Source of the DNA: Anisodus tanguticus
Taxonomy: Eukaryota > Streptophyta > Magnoliopsida > Solanales > Solanaceae
Assembly: GCA_034509755.1 (NCBI GenBank)
Contig: CM067541.1
Location: forward strand, 3,832,001 to 3,896,000
Direction: 5' to 3'
Length of the DNA stretch: 64,000 bases
The notes below the pieces were generated by a model, which was given only the letters and a program-made list of their open reading frames with translations, searched no databases and had not been told where the DNA came from. The translations under genes were made by a program, and so were the position numbers. Shown here in pieces: positions 33,291 through 45,879 of this stretch. The stretch's first letter is position 1, and each line of letters begins with the position of its first letter.

Positions 33291-34440
33291 ATCATAATTT
33301 GAGACCTAGATTCGACATGAAAAAGTTATGAATATAGAATAATAAGATTTTTTTTCATTCTGAATTAAATGTATTTGATTCGAGTTTTGAAAATAGAGAC
33401 ATCTTTGAAAATGAATGATTTACCTCTCTAGTCGAATTTTTCAGTGTGTATTCTCTATTAAATTAAGTCCCAAAGGGGTACTAAATATTGGATGAATAAC
33501 ACAAAAAAAGAAAAGCCCTCGTCTATAAAGGTTAAGACATCTCGCCTAACCTAATATCTCACAAGTATCCTATTTGGACAATGTTAATTAACTTATACTC
33601 AATTTTTTTTAAAAAAATGCACTTCTATCCACTATGGATCAACTTCAGATATATGATTCTAAAATGTTTAAACTTCGTCCGCATATTCACGAACCTCAAG
33701 CAAAAATAATTGAACCTCATACAAAAATAAATAAAATCAATTAAAAATAATGAAACTTCACGCAAAAATACTTCAACTCGAAATTAACCGGTCGAGTTGA
33801 TTGGACTCTTAACGGCACACTATTGTTTGATTGAATTCTCATTGTCAAACTTTGACATATTATTAAGGGCTTTTCACGTGTAAATCAATGTTTGGGGAAA
33901 AGGGGAAAGAAAAAGGAACTTACCTGTAAATGTGGCTATCAATCAACCTATAGTCAACTACTCCGCAACATGACTCGATCTTTTCTTTTCTTTTCTTTTC
34001 TTAATTTTTAGAGGCGAATTTCATATTTAAAATTTATAAGTTTGAAATTTTAGCTTTTTAAAATTATTTATAAATTTTAAATTAATAATTTATATATATT
34101 AAATTAATTTTTTATGACAAATACATAATTTAATGCTGAACTATTAATTCAGTTAAACTCAAAATCTGAACCATGCATCCACCCCTACTAGCATCAAATT
34201 TTAGGTCTTGTATTGGACCGGGCACGTGATTAAACTTTGATCATCACCATCAAAGATTGTAATGAAATATTTATCTATATTATATTTGGAATGAAGCATT
34301 TTACCCTTCAAGTGGATCTTTTCAATGAGAATTAGTTTTAATTAGGTCTCAAAACAGATGCTTGATAGCAAGAGGAAAACAAATAAAAGCCTTGGTCCAT
34401 CAAGGGTTAAATATCTAGTCAAACCTCCTAAACATTATCA
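33205..34440. repeat. Diverged tandem duplication
   Basis: Three word groups recur in order 0.7-0.9 kb apart: 'gctccacaacaagactt' (33240) with 'ctccgcaacatgactcg' (33960); 'aatgaatgatttacc' (33410) with 'aatgaagcattttacc' (34290); 'aaaagccctcgtctat' (33514) with 'aaaagccttggtccat' (34385). Confidence 0.4.
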
Positions 34441-34622
34441 TATAGCACCAAAAGATGTGGTACAACAGATGGGATGTTCCTCCATCAGAGGTCTTCCTTG
34501 AGTGTGAACAAATTTTTGGTGGAAGTGCTTCCCTCGAATAGGTCTTACACAACGTGAATTCGATATAATCGGACTTTAATATAGATATCCGACACCGGGT
34601 GAAAAATTTAAAATAAAAAAAA
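34430..34622 (+). repeat. SINE-like repeat with A-rich tail
   Basis: Contains 'tcagaggtcttccttgagtg', 'ggtcttacacaacgtgaatt' and 'ccgacaccgggtgaaaa', ending in an A-rich tail. I recognise this layout as a dispersed Solanaceae repeat, but the name is uncertain. Confidence 0.35.
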
Positions 34623-35316
34623 CATTATCATATGCATATGGGCCGATCGAAAGAAATCAGCTTGAATTTAAACGAGATGGGAAATGTCCGTAATATACCA
34701 AGTTGATTGTCACAATCTACGAGTCATTATTTCAATCTTGCTAAATCAAATAAGCTTGTTGCTTTGATGATTTAGCAGCATTCGATTGTTTTTGTTGATG
34801 AAATAGATCATGTACTCCTGCTATTTCATTTTGTGTAATTATTAATAATAATTATCTTTTAATTTATTTATATTTAATAGTTATAATAATTTTATAAATT
34901 ATCATTAGTAACTATATCAAAATATATTAAGTTTATAGCTTATATTTTTCTGTCACTCTCACTTCTCCCTCACCTCTCCATCTCTGTTTCTTTCTCCGGC
35001 CAAAAACCTTTCCTCTCCGACCAAATAGCTTTCCCTCTGTCAAGCCAAATTCCTTCCTTGTAATCGAATGAAGGAGTTATTAGGGATGATTGTCATTTTA
35101 CCTGTTATTATTCTTTTTAATTTTGCTCAGTAACAAAGATGTTGCAAAAAGCTTATGAAGTACTCCATAAGTATCATGAAACTTGGCAGAAATCTGGCTG
35201 TAGCGAGATGATAGGGTCATTTTTCTCTTCTTTGACAAGAAAGACTAGTCTCAGCAGTTTAGGATAATTTTTTAGTCGTAGTATGTTTCAGATTTTCGCT
35301 GCCGGAATATTTCAGA

Positions 35317-36086
35317 TATGGTTGACATATATCGGTTTATATCGGTTTTGTATCCGAAAAATATGAATCGAATAAAAATTGGTTTTAAAAAAAAATCGAA
35401 TACAACTTTTTTTTTTAAAAAAATGATATGTTTAGTTTATATCGCCGAACGTATCGGATTATATCGGTTTTTTCTAGTGGGGCGGGTCGGGAATTTTTTA
35501 TTTTTTAAAAAAAATTGAATTTTCAAAACTGAAATTGACATTCACACATACACTATTATGAAATTTCGACATTGAAATCTAGTATCGTGAGATGTTTAAA
35601 AAAAAAAAAAGAAAATTAAAAATCGATTTGGGGGAAACACAAATTGATTGGAAAAACGTCTGATTTCTAAAAATTGGCTGCGCCAAACTGCCTTTTGGCA
35701 TTTTGACCGGCCCCGTCTTGAAAAAATACGCAAAATAAAAAAAATCAGGTAAATCGAACATCCGAGCGCAGAGTTATGACCATTTAAAATTTTACCAATT
35801 TACAACTACTTTTTCTCCCTACATTTTATGTCAATGCTTCCGTGATATGTTAATCAAGTTCATGCCGTATGCGACTTCCACAATGACTATGATTCAAGAG
35901 ATAGTAGTAGCCTAAAAATAATATATATTTAATTTGATTTTTCGGTTCGGTTCGTATTCAAAATAAAAGAATCGAACCGAATCACTAAAACCTCATTCGA
36001 TTCGATTTTTTTTTAAAATCAGGTTTTTAGAGAAAAAAACAACCGAAATTAATTTTTTCGATTCTCCCGGTTTTTGCCCACCCCTA
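35317..36086. mobile_element. Non-autonomous hAT-like element
   Basis: The 8-bp target duplication ATTTCAGA lies at 35309-35316 and 36087-36094. The right end (inverted) begins TAGGGGTGGGCAAAAACC and the left end TATGGTTGAC. The interior is AT-rich with 'tatcggtttatatcgg' and 'cggttcggttcg' motifs and no transposase frame. Confidence 0.75.
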
Positions 36087-36094
36087 ATTTCAGA

Positions 36095-36475
36095 TCTTCG
36101 TCGTTGGAGTATCTCAGATCTGTGTCGCCTTCCTACATTACCGCTAACTCCGCCGCTCAGATCTGACCGGCGCCTCCACCTGATGGCGGAAATGCATCGA
36201 GGGCTCAGATGGCGGAGATCTGGTCGTCGCCTCCACCATGGCAGCAGCTTCCTCTGCCGCCCTTTCCACCGTCCAAATTTTTCGACACTGCCACTTCTCC
36301 TCAGCGACGGCAACAGCGGTTCACTGGCCATGAGATTTCTACTGTAAGGATAGTGAAGGCGAAGAAAGTGCAGTGCATCAACACACCCTCAAATTCCAAC
36401 GCCCCTCCACCATTAAACTGTTGGTGGTTACAAAGGTTGCAGGAAACGGAAATTACAAACAACTGCTAATGTAAG
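36095..36475 (+). other. GC-richer block with short open frames, unidentified
   Basis: Just outside the hAT target duplication. GC content rises and overlapping frames occur on plus (36209-36469, 86 residues) and minus (36331-35993) strands. The plus frame is proline/serine-rich. I do not recognise a domain. It may be a relic gene edge or a retrotransposon leader. Confidence 0.25.
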
Positions 36476-37555
36476 AATTGAAATTACAATTCAACTAGAA
36501 AACTGGAAATTACAAAGATGAAAAAGAAAAACTCGTTTTTCTCGTTTTTGCCGAGTCGAGTGTGGCACTCGTCCTTAAGACAATATTGCCCCGTATGTAT
36601 CCTTTATACGTCCCGGATAATTTGTCTCCCAAGATAAAAAACAATGGAACACTTGAGCAAAGGAAACTCAAATGCTACCTTGAAGAATATTGAGCAAGAA
36701 ATGATGCAAGGAAGGTGTAGGAAGAAACTGCGTTTTGCTTGTGTATTTTCGTGTATATAGCTAGTATATTTTTCGTGTTTCTCAACAATGGTGTAGGGGT
36801 GTTTATATAGGTGAGGGAGGGCTGTTTAGCTGCCTCCATAACAGCCATTATTGGCCAAATAATGGCCATTATGGAGGTAGTAAAGCCACCAAATTAAATG
36901 GTGAAAAGACCAACGGAATTGGCCATTATAGGAGGAGTTATTCAGCCAAAATAAATGGCCGAATTGAGTGCTTTGGCGTTTCTGTTTTGACCGTCGAAAT
37001 TTTGATTTTCTCGAAAAACTTCGGGGACCAAACTCGTATATCTTGAAACTTCGGGGACTAAAGCGTACATCTTGAAACTTCGGGACCAAACTGTACATCC
37101 GAAAGAATTCGGTCCAAACTCGTACATCCGAAACTTCGGGATCAAACCGCACTCACGGCAAAGTTCTCCGGCCCAAAAAGATAATATCGAAGGCCCACAG
37201 CCCACGACCCACGACCCGTGGACCCGTGAACCGGACGGGCGGGCGGCGGCGGCGCGCGTGTGGTCTTTCCTTGAACCGAAGCACATCTAGGTCCTCCCTC
37301 CTTTAAACACATGGGATACCCCTTGGGGTCCCAAACCCCAAACCAATTTTGAGTATTATATACACAACAATTCTTTCTTCCTCTACCGATGTGGGAGAAT
37401 TGAACTCAATACCACACTTTCCATGCTTCAAACACCTCACTTCGTGGACCAATATCTCTTTCATTTCTTAATGAAATTTGACGATTCTTGGCCCTACGGT
37501 TATCTACGTACTTAGTAGATCATGCATGTGTGAAGAACCGAATTCTCCAACATAC
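36430..37555 (-). repeat. LTR-like repeat (minus orientation), possible solo LTR
   Basis: On the minus strand it starts TGTTGGAG (37555) and has a promoter-like 'cacctatataaacacccct' near 36800. It runs through 'ggacgtataaaggatacata' to about 36560 and beyond. The same region recurs in the opposite orientation at 63704-64000. GC-rich 'cacgggtccacgggtcgtgg' sequence and 'gaagtttcggatgtac' type repeats lie at 37020-37240. No internal retroelement genes are next to it. Confidence 0.55.
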
Positions 37556-37559
37556 GTAA

Positions 37560-38790
37560 CACTAGTGTTTAAGCCGTTAAAGTTGGTCGGTCGCAACTCC
37601 CGCCAAAGGCAAATTTCCAACATAAACAACACTCGTTTCTTCACAACTGTTTTTCACATCCGAGTGTTTTTTAGTGTATTTGACCAATCGAAATTCATGG
37701 CTTCTTCTTCTTGTATGTCAAATGTGAGTGTATTTGTCATTTTTGTGAGTGTAAATATAAGTTATATGTATTGACTTATTATATTCTAGGGGCAAACTAG
37801 GTGTATTTGTCCGGGTGTAGTTTGAATGATATATATACATATGTTTGTATATAATTTTTTCGAGTAAATATAATATATTTTGTTGAAATATATTTAAATA
37901 GAGCTCGAATACATTCAAATATAGCCAAAATAAAAGAATATATCGATATATAAATATAGTAAAATACACAGCGCCGATCAGCAAATATACTATCATTTAA
38001 AGAATTTCTAGATGCAAATACAGTCGAATACATCCGAAATGATTATTCTTCATTAATTAAAAGAATTTCCGAGTATAAATACATTCAAATACAATTGAAT
38101 ATATTTATCTTTTGATTATGGAAGATAAAATTGAAAAGGCATGATTTGTGGGATACGTGATTATATTTGTCATTTTTAAATAGATTCCATCCATGTTAAG
38201 CACTAAAATCTCGTCCAAAAATATAGAAAATACATGTATTTAAATACATCGAAATACACTCGTAAATCATCTAAAAAAAAGCTACGAATGATAATTTTGA
38301 AAAAGCAGCTATAATTAATTAGAATCCTTCAAAATATAATACTTTCGGTAAGCTTTTCATAAAATTGACACTTCTATATATTTTAAAACGCATCAACTTA
38401 AAATTATCATTTGATTTTTAACGTCATAGCTATAGAATTAGATTAAAAAAAATATCTGAATTCAGCGCTTACATTAAGCTAATGAATGCAATACATATTT
38501 CTTACATATATTTATCACTTAATCATTATCAAATATATGTATTTAACTTTAACTTTTAGCTGATAAGATTAAATTATTTGATTTTAGGTAAACATCATAT
38601 ACATTTGCAATCACAAGTTGCAAAGGTACTTTTAGCATGCACAGAAAATCTTTCGTTCTTCCTAAATTTCACGTACACTCAAACAACACTACTTATCAGT
38701 TACAAAGGAGGAAGTGTTTATAACACAAAACATCTCATGATGTGGGGAAATGTTAGAAAGTCTTTCTCAATAAAATATTAATTCTTTAGT
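37560..38790. other. AT-rich intergenic sequence, no gene seen
   Basis: Rich in 'aaatacattcaaatac' type repeats (37870-38260). Short frames are chance. Confidence 0.4.
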
Positions 38791-39017
38791 ATTTTTTCTA
38801 TACTAATTTAAGTGTCTTACTTTCTTGTTTAATTTGTTCTAAAAATAGTATCTTTTTTTATATTTAATAAGTTGACAATTCAAACATCTACGTGACAAGT
38901 TTATAATTATAAGATTTAAATGACATTTTAGTATATTATAGAACTATAATTTTTTTATATTTTTAAAATTCCGTATCTAATTAAATTAAAACAGTTAAAT
39001 TGGAACGGATGAAGTAT
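38790..39017. mobile_element. Possible MITE upstream of the GST gene
   Basis: Left 'aatttaagtgtcttactttc' and right 'aaattggaacggatgaagta' resemble the two ends of the common 'tactccctccgttc' foldback family. Interior is AT-rich. Confidence 0.35.
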
Positions 39018-39249
39018 AACACAAGAAATGAGATTTCAAACGAAAAAAGACAATAGAAAGAAGAAAAAGAACTCAAATGATTGCATTGTCCCTTTCTATC
39101 TCAATTAAATAGTCAGTCTCTCCCTAATGACTTTGCCACCACCAAAAAGAACCAAGAACTCTCACATCTTCACAGCAATTCAACTATATTTCTATATCTT
39201 TAATTACAGTACTAATATTCCACTATATCTCTAACTTTCAAGAATTAAC

Positions 39250-40673
39250 ATGGCAGAAGAAGTGGTCCTTTTAGATTACTGGCCTAGTCCTTTTGGAACA
39301 AGGGCAAGAATTGCCCTTGCTGAGAAGGGAATTAGCTATATCCACAAGTTCGAGGACTTGTCAAATAAAAGTCATTTGCTTATGAAAATGAACCCGGTTC
39401 ATCAAAGGGTGCCGGTTCTTATTCATAAGGGTAAATCTATTTGTGAATCAGATATAATTATTCAGTATATTGATGAGGTCTGGAACCATAGTTTTCCCTT
39501 ATTGCCTTGTGATCCTTACCAGAGAGCTAAAGCTATGTTCTTGGTTGACTTCATCGACAAGAAGGTAAGGACTTTTAACCCTATATTTGTGTGATTTACC
39601 TTGCATAGACATATGTGTCGGATGCACGAAATTGAAATCTCTGTTGCATGCAAATTCTTCCTTATTTAGAATCGTTTTGGTTCAAAATTGGGTTAGGATA
39701 AATAATCTTAATTTCTGTAATGGATAAATAGTCTCACGATTATACCTGACTTTAGCTAAAACCCTCAATCAAATATAGGATAGATTTAATCCTAAATTTA
39801 TATCGTGGAAACCTATTTAATCTCTCCCATCAAACGACCCCTTACGTTTTAATATTTAATTTTTTCCAAATTTTTTCCTATCTAATAAATTAATTGAATA
39901 AATTCAAAAGATATACTTCTTTACAGTTTTCTATAAATAAATTAGGGTAATTTAGTCAAACAACCCTCTTTTAATGTTATTAATTGGTGTTCTCAATGGT
40001 TTCCTCAAATTCATCAAAGACCAATAAAATCACTTATTTTGGACCAGAATTGAAAAGCTAGCAAATCACTTCTTACATACCAAGAAGCATGAGAAAGAAT
40101 ATGAAATAAGAATACGTGTATTAACAATACGCAAATAACAATATTTAAACACAAAATGCCAATAAATTACGCAATTAATCCATATAGAATCTATCTCTAC
40201 TATTTGAAACATAACAATTATCACTTTATTGCTCATTACATAACAATCTATATACTATTATTCGTTAAATAACAATCTCTATATTATTATTCATCGTATA
40301 AATAACCCTCTAAGCATTAATTTAGGTACACGAGTCGAGTGTAAAGGTATGGATGGGGGAAGCAGAAGAGCAAGAAAATGGTAAGAAAGAACTTATAGAA
40401 TGGTCCAAGTTTTTGGAAGGAGAGCTTGGAGACAAACTTTATTTTGGGGAAGATACCTTTGGATTTGTAGACATTGCCCTTGTCCCCTTCTACAATTGGT
40501 TCATTGTTTTCAAGACATTTGCAAACTTCAACATTATTGAAACAGAATGTCCAAAATTGATGATGTGGGGAGATAGGTGTTTGAACAGAGACTCTGTATT
40601 TAAGTCTCTTCCTACTTCGGACCAAGTCTATCAAGCTTATTTGGAATTCCAGAAAGGATGGACACATGATTAG
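39250..40673 (+). CDS. Glutathione S-transferase, tau class (intact copy)
   Basis: Cytosolic enzyme that conjugates glutathione to electrophilic compounds. Exon 1 is 39250-39564 and exon 2 40326-40673. The intron is 761 bp with GTAAGG/TTTAG borders, giving 220 residues, the usual tau size. The thioredoxin-like N-terminal domain has 'LLDYWPSPFGTRARIALAEKG', where the serine in 'PSPFG' is the expected catalytic residue. 'NPVHQRVPVLIHKGK' contains the cis-Pro, and 'ICESDIIIQYIDEVW' the glutathione-binding Glu-Ser pair. The helical C-terminal domain includes 'ALVPFYNWF' and 'ETECPKL'. First member of a local cluster whose other two copies are broken. The start of exon 2 ('VHESSVKVWMGEAEE') is shorter than in typical tau GSTs. 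Confidence 0.92.
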
Positions 40674-41999
40674 TATGTAAACGCAGAGCCGGATTTAGAA
40701 TTTAAATTTCATGAAAAGATTCAGGTTGTAATTACTGAATTCCTTATCTTGTTTGAGTTATGAGTTTATAATACTAAAACCGCCCATGAACATATTAGAT
40801 CATAACATCTTCATCAATCAATAAGTTGGACGTTCAAGTTACATGAAGGATAAGTGAAAATACAGTTGATAAAGGACGTATCTATATGGAGGAACATGGA
40901 TTGACATGCATCCTACTTCTCTTTATATACTTAGGATAGTGATGATCCATTGAACTTCTTTTCCCTTTCCAAAACGAGAAGGTCCTAGAAAGATGTGGCG
41001 ACATTCTTGATATTGCAAAAAAGCCTCACCAAATTATGACTCATCATCATTCTATTTATTGTCATTCATCACCTAGTTTATTTTCAACTTTAAGTCTTCA
41101 TATTTTGGTTGCACTTTCTAGTACATTTCTACAAAATTTTAAGCAAAATGGCTGCCGAAGTTGTTCTTTTGGATTGCTATGTGAGTTTGTTTGGGATGAG
41201 GGTGAGAATTGCACTAGCTGAAAAGGGGATTCAATATGAAAAGAAGGAGCAAGATTTGAGTAATAAAAGTTCAATTCTCCTACAAATGAACCCAATTCAC
41301 AAGAAAATTCCAGTCTTGATCCACAATAGAAAACCAATTTGTGAGTCCCTCATAATTGTTAGAGTATATAGATGAGGTTTGGAAGGACAAATCTCCTTTG
41401 ATGCCATCTTAGCCTTACAAGAGGGCTCAAGCTAGGTTCTGGGATGATTTCATTGACAGAAAGGTATGCATATATATATATATATATCACATTATCTTCG
41501 GGTGGTTAAGGGTAAAAAACATATTTAAAGTATTATTTGTTTGTGAGTTTCATATTTGACTGTCATGTATTTGTGTTTTCTACCAGAATTATTACCAACT
41601 ATTTATCAAAATACAGATTTTATAATCTTAATTACCTTAACAGGTTAGTAGTTAGTGGCAAAGTCAGTAATTCTAACAAAAGAGTTAAATAGATTATGAA
41701 CATATCACATGTAATGTTTCTGGAACACTTTTGTTTCTACACTAAATTTTATTTATTCAAGGAGATTCAAAAATTTATACACATATATATACTAATAAAA
41801 TATTAAAAATATTTCTTGTGTTATTTTCATATGAAGTGTATTTAATTGAATCCCATTCTTTACATGTGCCTGTAATTTATTCATGATAAAATCTGTAGTT
41901 GGTTTTTTTGGATGATCTAAAGTCTAAACAAGAAGTGCGTAAACATTTGATTTTGGGACCATTATATAAGCCATATGGTAGTGCATGAAAATTTGCAAG

Positions 42000-42430
42000 A
42001 TTATCCAAACTTGGAATTACTTCAGATATGTGGTGTCTGAAGTTTCATATGGTTGAAATTTAGGTATATATTGATGAAATTTAGTCATTTTTGCCTGAAG
42101 TGAAGTGTAGTCACATGATGGCAGAAGTTCTGTCATTTTTGCCTTAAATTCAAGCACCAATGGCTGAAGATCAATCACATAGCGTTAAAGTTCAACCATT
42201 TTTTCCTAAACTTCAATCATATGTGGTTGTATTCAGTCATTTTTTCCTAAACTTCAATCATGTGTGGTTGTATTCAGTCATTTTTTCCTGAAGTTCATAC
42301 ATTTTGTTTGAACTTCAGTTATTTTCACTTGAACTTCCGGCAAAAATGTTTGAACTTTAGTCATATGAAACTTCAGACATTTTGCTTAAAGTTCAAGTCT
42401 AACTTTAAATACCACATGTTTGAAGTTATT
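42000..42430. repeat. Degenerate 'cctgaagttcagtcatttt' tandem repeats in an intron
   Basis: Words such as 'ttcagtcattttttcctaaa' recur about every 40-50 bp, often with 'tgtggttgtat' between. They occur in the intron of the broken GST copy 2. Confidence 0.6.
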
Positions 42431-42841
42431 CTGAAGTGAATATACATGCTAAAAATCTAAATATTGGCTACAAGTAAATAGAGGATACGCCGTAAAAAAA
42501 TTTACAATGTCAATATTTCAGTTTCAGATAATAAACTTCAGTACCTATGTATATTAGTTTGTAAATAGCTAAACTACTAAAGTAGTATCCCAATTTAAAA
42601 AGTAGCATCATTTCCTTTTTATTACCCTACTAGTTTAGTCATCAGTATTTGCAGGTATCGGATTACCGAAGTCAACTTCTGAAATATCGAGAGAATACTA
42701 TTGAAATATTTGATTGAGGAGCAGTTCGAGTGAACAGTATTTTTCCAATCATAAATTTTAAATTTTCACAGTATTTTAAAATTGCGATCATGTCAAAATA
42801 AAACTTTAATTTATAATTCAAATTGAAAATGGAGAAATTCG

Positions 42842-43120
42842 TAACATAAAAAGGCCATCAAGTTTGCCCTCCAACTTTGAATGTGCACAATTAGACACCT
42901 CAACTTGTTTTTACTTTGTTAGTTGAACACTCCAACTTAACAAATGATCATCTAGACACCTCTAAAAGTTACGTGTCACGTTAAAGCCACGTCTATGATC
43001 ATCAGAATTTGTGTTTACGTGTTCACTTTATACAAGTTGAGATGGCTATTTGTTCACATCTAAAATTGAAGGGCATATTTGCTAGCTGAGGTCAAGTTTA
43101 ACGGTTTGTTTATGTAATAT
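42842..43120. mobile_element. MITE-like element in the GST copy 2 intron
   Basis: Left end 'acataaaaaggccatcaagtt' and right end 'aaacttgac' plus 'ttatgtaat' in inverted relation. The interior has 'acacctcaacttg' and 'acacctctaaaagttacgtg' type text seen in dispersed Solanaceae repeats. Confidence 0.4.
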
Positions 43121-43715
43121 GCCGTATTTTTTTTTGTCTAAGGTCTATGACAGTGGGAGGAGAATATGGGTTACAAAAGGGGAAGATCAAGAAGTAGCTA
43201 AGAAAGAATTCATAGAGTGCCTAAAGTTGTTGGAAAAAGAATTGGGAGATAAACCATATTTCAATGGGGAAAATTTCGGGTTTGTAGATTTGGCCTTTAT
43301 TCCTTTCTACAGTTGGTTCCCTACTTTTGAAAAATGTGGAAATTTCAGCATAGAGGCAGAGTGTCCAAAGCTATTGGGATGGGCCAAGACATGTATGCAA
43401 AAAGATAGTGTTAGCCAAATCTCTCGCTGAGCCTGACAAAGTTTACGACTATCTGTTGAAATTCAAACAGCGCCTGGCATTGCATAGAGGTGCCAAATGG
43501 CCGAGTTGGCAATACTATTGTCATAATAATCTGATACAAATTTAGAGAGGAATAACGTTAGGTGTGTTAATGTGCTTTATGTTTCTATATACTGGATGTC
43601 AAAAACTAGTACTCCAGTAAAGCAGAATTTACTACTACGTGAGTTCTAGGCAATAGAATTAGTGTGATCTTTAGAATATGATGTCTTTGGAAGTCTTTCC
43701 TGTAATAATAGCAAT

Positions 43716-43885
43716 AAAAAAAGATAGTCTGATGCATTAAGCTCCCGCTATGCGCGGGGTTCGGGGAAGGACCGAACTACAAAGATTTATTGTACGCAGT
43801 TTTACCGTGCATTTCTGCATTTCTACAAGAGGTTGATTCCACGATTTGAACCCGCGACTTCCTAATCACATGGACGGAAAACAAA
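43716..43885 (-). mobile_element. tRNA-derived SINE, 5'-truncated
   Basis: On the minus strand a B-box-like 'gcgggttcaaatc' is followed by 'acctcttgtagaaatg', 'ccccgcgcatagcgggagct' and a T-rich tail at 43716-43726. It shares the body of the SINE at 52994-53172. The A-box region is missing. Confidence 0.65.
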
Positions 43886-44654
43886 AATATTCATGTTATG
43901 TGCTCTTTTCTTTTTTTCTTTTTGTTAAAACAAGTTACCATTTCAGGATCTGGGCTCGTTGCTATGTGAAAAATGAAACGCAACACAACAAAACTCTATT
44001 TACTTACAATTTACGGGTCAGGTATATCTCTAGTGACAAGGGCAGGACTCTAATTGTGCTAGTGAAACGATCAAATTGGTTTTTGAGTGCGAATAAAGTC
44101 TTACGCTCGAAGTTGGTGAGAAACAAAACTACATACAACTATATAACGTGTAGTGGTATTCTTAATGATGTGACGTATTTTGAGAAAAATTGTACAAGTT
44201 TGGCCTAAAACGGACAACATTACATCATGTTAGGAGTAACTTTTGAATATTTTATTCTAATAACTGGTACAGAGCTAACAGTTATGAACTAGTTTACTAT
44301 CTTTATTCGTACCTTTGTCCATTTACGAGCTAGTTTACTATCTTTACTCGTAGCTTTTAGACGCATACAACAACAAAAAAAACATCTATCTATACCGTTT
44401 TGCTCTAAAGCACCCTGAACAACAAGGAACTAAAATGCTAAAATTGAACACTCAAGAAGTGTGTCAATGTTTCCAAAGGAGTTTAGATTTGCACTGATTT
44501 TACTTGTTGACAGATAAATCAAGAAAATCCAGAAGATCCATTCTCATCATAAAGGCAGAATCGTTTATTACATAAAAATAATAGAACAGAATCCAACAAG
44601 TGACATGTGCAGTGTCTTTTTCTTTTCTATTCACTATCCTGTACTTATATTGGA

Positions 44655-44730
44655 GAGCTAGCCCGATTAATCCGTCTTCGCACTAGAAAATCTCACCATA
44701 ACAGGTAAAACGCTCCCCGACAAAGACGAC
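44655..44730. repeat. Short SINE-like fragment
   Basis: 'cccgattaatccgtcttcgc' and 'acgctccccgacaaagacga' resemble the repeat at 55598-55710. Too short and diverged for a firm call. Confidence 0.3.
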
Positions 44731-45267
44731 TCATGTGTCTTGTTCATTCCAATCCAATTTTTTTCCTGAGGTTCTGCACTAACTAACAAACTTTCTCAGA
44801 ATCAGGAAGTGCCTTAGAGATACAGTCCCTTTCCAAACACCTCTTCACCCATGAAATCAGTTTACGACATTCTGTCTCTACATTAAATTTCCCAAAAGTT
44901 TCATAGGCAAGAAACCAACTATAGTAACCAAAAACCCAAAATTGTCTCCACCAAAATAAGGCTTGTCACCAAGTACTCCTTCTATTAACTTAAGTCCACC
45001 TAAAAAGTCTTTGACTGCTTGCTCTTGCTCTTCTCCTTTTGTTGCTCATGTCTTTCTTGCATATTCATGTACCTTCATTGTTGAGAAACTTGTTAATATT
45101 TGCATTTCTATTTTTCTATTCACATGATTTGCTGTAGTCTCATTGAATACAATAACAAATTATTTCACACAAGAGTTTTTTTTTTTTTAATAAATGTAGT
45201 TTGTGTTAAAAGTTGTTTTGTGTTCATTAGAGACTAGAGTTCAAAATCCAACAAAAATAAGAAATGT

Positions 45268-45545
45268 TACTCCTTCCGGTTCATGATAAGTGTCCACAAG
45301 ACCTTTTTATTTAAGTTCAAATAAGTGTTCACTCACATAATTATAATTAAGAAAGGATTAATTGTTTTCTCCCAAATTTACCACTAGTTAGATAAGGAAG
45401 TTTTTATGTAATAAAAAAACTATATTTATTATGTAGTATTTAATTAAGGATAATTTAGTTAAAATACTTATTTTTTTTCTAAAAATTAGTATTCTATTAA
45501 GGGGTGTGCTAAAGGCTAAGTGAACACTTGTGATTTTAAATATGT
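45268..45545. mobile_element. Possible MITE in the GST copy 3 intron
   Basis: 'tactccttccggttcatgat' with 'aagtgtccac' near the left, and 'aagtgaacacttgtga' near the right, in inverted relation. Interior AT-rich. Confidence 0.4.
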
Positions 45546-45723
45546 CATAATATTTGTGTGGCTATAAAAGCTTTTCATTTAGGAAAAATGGAAATAATGA
45601 GAAAAATAAAAAGTTCATAGTTAGATATTCTTAAATATATACATGTGTCATTCTTATTGGAATAGCCTAATAAGAAAATAGTGTCACATAAATGAGTATT
45701 AAACTTTGTGTTCAAGCAAATAC

Positions 45724-45800
45724 AACTACAACAACAACAAACCCAATATGATCTCACAAGTGAGGTCTGGGGAGAGCAGGATGTAAAATTTACACCACGC
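45724..45800 (-). repeat. RTE LINE 3'-end fragment
   Basis: 'acaacaacaacaaacccaat' followed by 'tgaggtctggggag' matches the 3' end of the LINE at 20113 ('acaacaataacatacccagt', 'tgagatttggggag') in the same relative orientation. Confidence 0.6.
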
Positions 45801-45879
45801 ATATTGATAAAAGGTGGCATTTTTTTTTCGAAAGTCCGTATAACTTCAAAAGAATCATTCTTTATGAATCAAGTACCAT

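Larger units (their letters stand above)
41148..43548 (+). pseudogene. Glutathione S-transferase, tau class (broken copy 2)
   Basis: Exon 1 starts at ATG 41148 ('MAAEVVLLDCYVSLFGMRVRIALAEKG') and keeps 'NPIHKKIPVLIH' and 'ICES'. The frame then shifts near 41360 just before the 'YIDEVW' motif, and an in-frame TAG (41410-41412) sits where 'D-P-Y' is expected. Donor at 41463/41464, acceptor at 43142/43143. Exon 2 reads well ('VTKGEDQEVAKKEFIECLKLLEKELGDKPYF', 'IEAECPKLLGWAKTCM') but shifts frame near 43410 before the 'LAEPDKVYDYLLKF' end. At least three lesions make a working enzyme unlikely. The intron is 1.68 kb and holds degenerate repeats and a MITE. Confidence 0.85.

Noticed and set aside
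36209..36469. Small protein gene
   Set aside because: No domain, no splice structure, and overlapping frames on both strands in a GC-rich patch; kept only as an unidentified block.
37718..38033. Minus-strand frames rich in I, Y and F
   Set aside because: Low-complexity AT-rich DNA; no homology recognised.
40317..40667. 116-residue minus-strand frame
   Set aside because: Exact antisense of GST copy 1 exon 2.
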